From: Gemmatimonadaceae bacterium
Lineage (GTDB): Bacteria > Gemmatimonadota > Gemmatimonadetes > Gemmatimonadales > Gemmatimonadaceae
Direction of reading: 5' to 3'
Length of the DNA stretch: 8,398 bases
Assembly (NCBI GenBank): GCA_014378185.1
Contig: JACMOE010000340.1
Coordinates: forward strand, 1-8,398
A model generated the notes under the pieces. The model worked only from the letters and a program-made list of their open reading frames with translations, did not search any database and was not told where the DNA came from. Of the stretch, positions 6,260 through 8,398 are shown piece by piece (positions within the stretch are counted from its first letter, which is position 1; each line of letters begins with the position of its first letter). The position numbers and the translations under genes are program-made.

Positions 6260-6851
6260 CATCTACTCCTTCGACGGCTTCATCCCCGTCGTGCACGAAA
6301 CCTCGTTCGTCCATCCGAACGCCACCGTCACGGGCAACGTCATCATCGGCCGAGACGTGTATGTGGGTCCGGGAGCGGCGCTCCGCGGTGACTGGGGCGC
6401 TATCCTCGTCGAAGACGGCTGCAACGTGCAGGAGAACTGCACCGTCCACATGTTTCCCGGCGTGACCGTGGTGCTCGAGCAGGGCGCGCACATTGGGCAC
6501 GGGGCCATCGTGCACGGCGCACGTATCGGCGCCAACGCGCTGATTGGAATGAATGCGGTGGTGATGGACGGTGCAGTCGTGGGTGCAGGCTGCATCGTGG
6601 GCGCGCTGTGCTTCGTGCCCGCGGACATGCAGATTCCCGCGCGCACGGTGGTGGTCGGCAATCCCGCGAAGGTGGTGAAGGACGTGAGCGACGAGATGCT
6701 GGCGTGGAAGACCGAGGGCACGGCGCTCTATCAGGCGTTGCCGTCGCGGATGCATGCGTCGCTCGAAGCCTGCGAACCGCTGCGCGTCGTGCCACCGGGC
6801 CGTGCGGAGCAGCAGATGAGCTACAGAACCTGGCGAGAGACCAAACAGTGA
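6252..6851 (+). CDS. paaY: PaaY, gamma-carbonic-anhydrase-like hexapeptide thioesterase
   Basis: A left-handed beta-helix protein of 199 aa made of hexapeptide repeats. E. coli PaaY is a thioesterase that removes misformed CoA thioesters from the pathway. From the GTG start the RGDWG turn is at 45-49, and the three probable metal-binding histidines are His66 (NCTVH), His83 and His88 (HIGHGAIVHG), with the 5-residue spacing of gamma carbonic anhydrases. The family signatures GMNAVVMDGAVVG (99-111) and VVGNPAKVVKD (134-144) follow, then a helical tail with LAWKTEGTALYQ. The GTG at 6252 is chosen because homology starts at SNIYSFDGF; it overlaps paaJ by 8 nt. An in-frame ATG at 6195, with a strong GGAGGA at 6185-6190, would add 19 Arg/Trp-rich residues unlike the family, so it is less likely but not excluded. 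Confidence 0.9.
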   Translation: MSNIYSFDGFIPVVHETSFVHPNATVTGNVIIGRDVYVGPGAALRGDWGAILVEDGCNVQENCTVHMFPGVTVVLEQGAHIGHGAIVHGARIGANALIGMNAVVMDGAVVGAGCIVGALCFVPADMQIPARTVVVGNPAKVVKDVSDEMLAWKTEGTALYQALPSRMHASLEACEPLRVVPPGRAEQQMSYRTWRETKQ

Positions 6852-8398
6852 TACGCCTCCAGAATTACGCGCTCGGACAATGGGTTGATGGAACAGGCAA
6901 GGGCACGACGCTTCATCACGCCGTGACCGGCGCGGAGCTCGGTGTCGCGTCGAGTGAGGGACTCGACTTCAAGGCCATGCTCGACCATGGCCGCACTGTG
7001 GGTGGACCGACGTTGCGCGCGCTCACGTTTCACCAGCGCGCACGAATCCTCAAGGCGCTCGCGCAATACCTCACCGCGCGAAAGGACGAATTCTACCTTG
7101 TGTCGAGTTGGACAGGGGCGACAAGGGGCGACTCCTGGATCGACATCGACGGCGGCTTTGGCTCCCTGTTCGCCTTTGCGAGCCGAGGGCGCCGGGAGTT
7201 TCCGGATGAGACGTACTATGTGGACGGCGGGCCCGAGGCACTCAGCAAGGGGGGCACGTTCATCGGCCGGCACATCTGCGTGCCGATGGAAGGCGTGGCC
7301 GTGCAGATCAATGCCTTCAACTTCCCCGTGGGGGGCAAGCTCGAGAAGTTCGCCACGTCATTCCTTGCCGGCGTGCCCAGCATCGTGAAGCCCGCTACGG
7401 TCACGAGCTACCTCACGGAGTCGGTGGCGAAGGCGATGGTGGAGTCGGGACTGCTGCCGGCCGGCACGTTCCAGCTCATCTGCGGTAGCGCGGGCGACCT
7501 GCTGGATCACCTGAACTGTCAGGACTCCGTGGCGTTCACCGGCTCCGCCACCACGGGCCTGATGCTCAAGAGTTCGAAGGCCGTGCTGGGCAACAGCGTG
7601 CGCTTCAACCAGGAGGCCGACTCGCTCAACTACTCCATGCTCGGCCCCGATGCCGCGCCCGGCACGGAGGAGTTCGATCTCTTCATCAAGGAAGTCGCCA
7701 GGGAGATGACCGTGAAGGCCGGGCAGAAGTGCACGGCGATCCGGCGCACCTTGGTGCACGAGAGCATGGTGGATGCGGTCACTGCAGCGCTGAAGAAGCG
7801 GCTGGGCAGCGTGAAGGTCGGCGACCCTTCGGTGGACGGCGTCCGCATGGGTCCCCTGGCCGGCAAGGGTCAGGTGCGCGAGGTGGAGAAGAGCGTCGAG
7901 CGGCTGCGTGCGGATGCGGAGTTGGTGTTCGGGGGCCCAGGCACGCTCGACGTCGTGGGTGCAGACGCCGACGCGGGTGCGTTCTATCCCACCATGCTGC
8001 TCTATAACGACAAGCCGTTCCAGCGCAGTGCGCCGCATGACGTCGAGGCATTCGGGCCCGTCAACACCATCATGCCCTATGGCACTATCGAGGAGGCGAT
8101 CGCGCTCGCGAAACTCGGCAAGGGCAGTCTTGTCGGCTCGCTGTTCACCGCGAACGACGATGTCGCACGCCAGGTGGCGCTTGGTACCGCGGCGTATCAC
8201 GGGCGCTTGATGCTCGCCAACCGCCACAGCGCGAAGGAGTCCACTGGTCATGGCTCACCGCTGCCGCATCTCGTGCACGGTGGTCCGGGCCGCGCGGGTG
8301 GTGGTGAGGAGATGGGCGGCGTGCGCGGCGTGCTGCACTACATGCAGCGCACGGCTATCCAGGGTTCGCCCCAGACGGTGGCCGCGGTCACCCGCGAG
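6848..8398 (+). CDS. paaZ: PaaZ bifunctional oxepin-CoA hydrolase / aldehyde dehydrogenase, 3' end outside the window
   Basis: Residues 1-517 of a protein that is about 680 aa in E. coli. The N-terminal ALDH domain oxidises 3-oxo-5,6-dehydrosuberyl-CoA semialdehyde with NADP; the MaoC-like hydratase domain that opens the oxepin ring should begin just past the right edge. The ALDH domain is complete in outline: NAFNFP (155-160), KPAT (181-184), FTGSATTG (230-237), Glu256 in QEADSLN and the catalytic Cys295 in AGQKCTAIRR, both at the same numbers as in E. coli. The conserved SAKESTGHGSPLPHLVHGGP and MQRTAIQGSP blocks follow. The GTG start at 6848 is chosen because it overlaps the paaY stop as GTGA and homology begins there (IRLQNYALGQWVDG). 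The frame stays open to the last base without frameshift. Only a weak purine-rich ribosome site is seen. Confidence 0.93.
   Translation, partial: MIRLQNYALGQWVDGTGKGTTLHHAVTGAELGVASSEGLDFKAMLDHGRTVGGPTLRALTFHQRARILKALAQYLTARKDEFYLVSSWTGATRGDSWIDIDGGFGSLFAFASRGRREFPDETYYVDGGPEALSKGGTFIGRHICVPMEGVAVQINAFNFPVGGKLEKFATSFLAGVPSIVKPATVTSYLTESVAKAMVESGLLPAGTFQLICGSAGDLLDHLNCQDSVAFTGSATTGLMLKSSKAVLGNSVRFNQEADSLNYSMLGPDAAPGTEEFDLFIKEVAREMTVKAGQKCTAIRRTLVHESMVDAVTAALKKRLGSVKVGDPSVDGVRMGPLAGKGQVREVEKSVERLRADAELVFGGPGTLDVVGADADAGAFYPTMLLYNDKPFQRSAPHDVEAFGPVNTIMPYGTIEEAIALAKLGKGSLVGSLFTANDDVARQVALGTAAYHGRLMLANRHSAKESTGHGSPLPHLVHGGPGRAGGGEEMGGVRGVLHYMQRTAIQGSPQTVAAVTRE

Noticed and set aside
4922..6262. 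A 446-codon open frame on the minus strand opposite paaJ
   Set aside because: It is antisense to a clearly conserved thiolase, is His/Arg-rich and has no domain; explained by high third-position GC.
7358..8251. A 297-codon minus-strand open frame opposite paaZ
   Set aside because: It is antisense to the conserved ALDH domain, with His/Arg-rich low-complexity composition and no homology.

Overview
The window is GC-rich bacterial chromosome, densely packed with genes. The proteins look like an aerobic soil-type heterotroph. A fused E1 alpha/beta protein, a start site that looks leaderless, and the general protein flavour would fit Gemmatimonadota, but no marker gene is present, so this placement is a guess.

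Layout. Positions 1-103 (minus) hold the 5' end of an unidentified gene that runs off the left edge. It has a textbook sigma70-type promoter (TTGACG, 17 bp, TAAACT) and a Shine-Dalgarno sequence. Positions 218-322 hold a long imperfect inverted repeat built from CGAATC/GATTCG units at 9-10 bp spacing, lying between that promoter and the stop codon of the next gene. Positions 365-2578 (minus) encode a 2-oxo acid dehydrogenase E1 with alpha and beta subunits fused. From 2606 to the right edge, on the plus strand, there is one tight operon for the lower part of aerobic phenylacetyl-CoA degradation: paaG, paaH, paaI, paaJ, paaY and the first 517 codons of paaZ. Every junction in the operon overlaps, by 1, 4, 4, 8 and 4 nt.

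How the genes work together. In the known paa pathway, ring-epoxidised phenylacetyl-CoA is isomerised by PaaG to oxepin-CoA. PaaZ hydrolytically opens the ring (C-terminal MaoC-like domain, outside this window) and oxidises the resulting aldehyde (N-terminal ALDH domain, present here). PaaJ thiolase acts twice. PaaH oxidises 3-hydroxyadipyl-CoA. PaaI and PaaY are thioesterases that free CoA from stalled or misformed intermediates. The epoxidase paaABCDE, the ligase paaK and the hydratase paaF are not in the window.

The paaG and E1 genes are divergent and share a tiny intergenic region whose AT-rich core reads as a -10 box on both strands. On the paaG side the -10 box is placed so that the transcript would begin at the A of the ATG, i.e. 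a leaderless mRNA. I found no CRISPR, tRNA, rRNA, insertion sequence or prophage gene. The window is mainly a recognisable catabolic operon; the less ordinary features are the repeat, the compact divergent promoter and the orphan E1.
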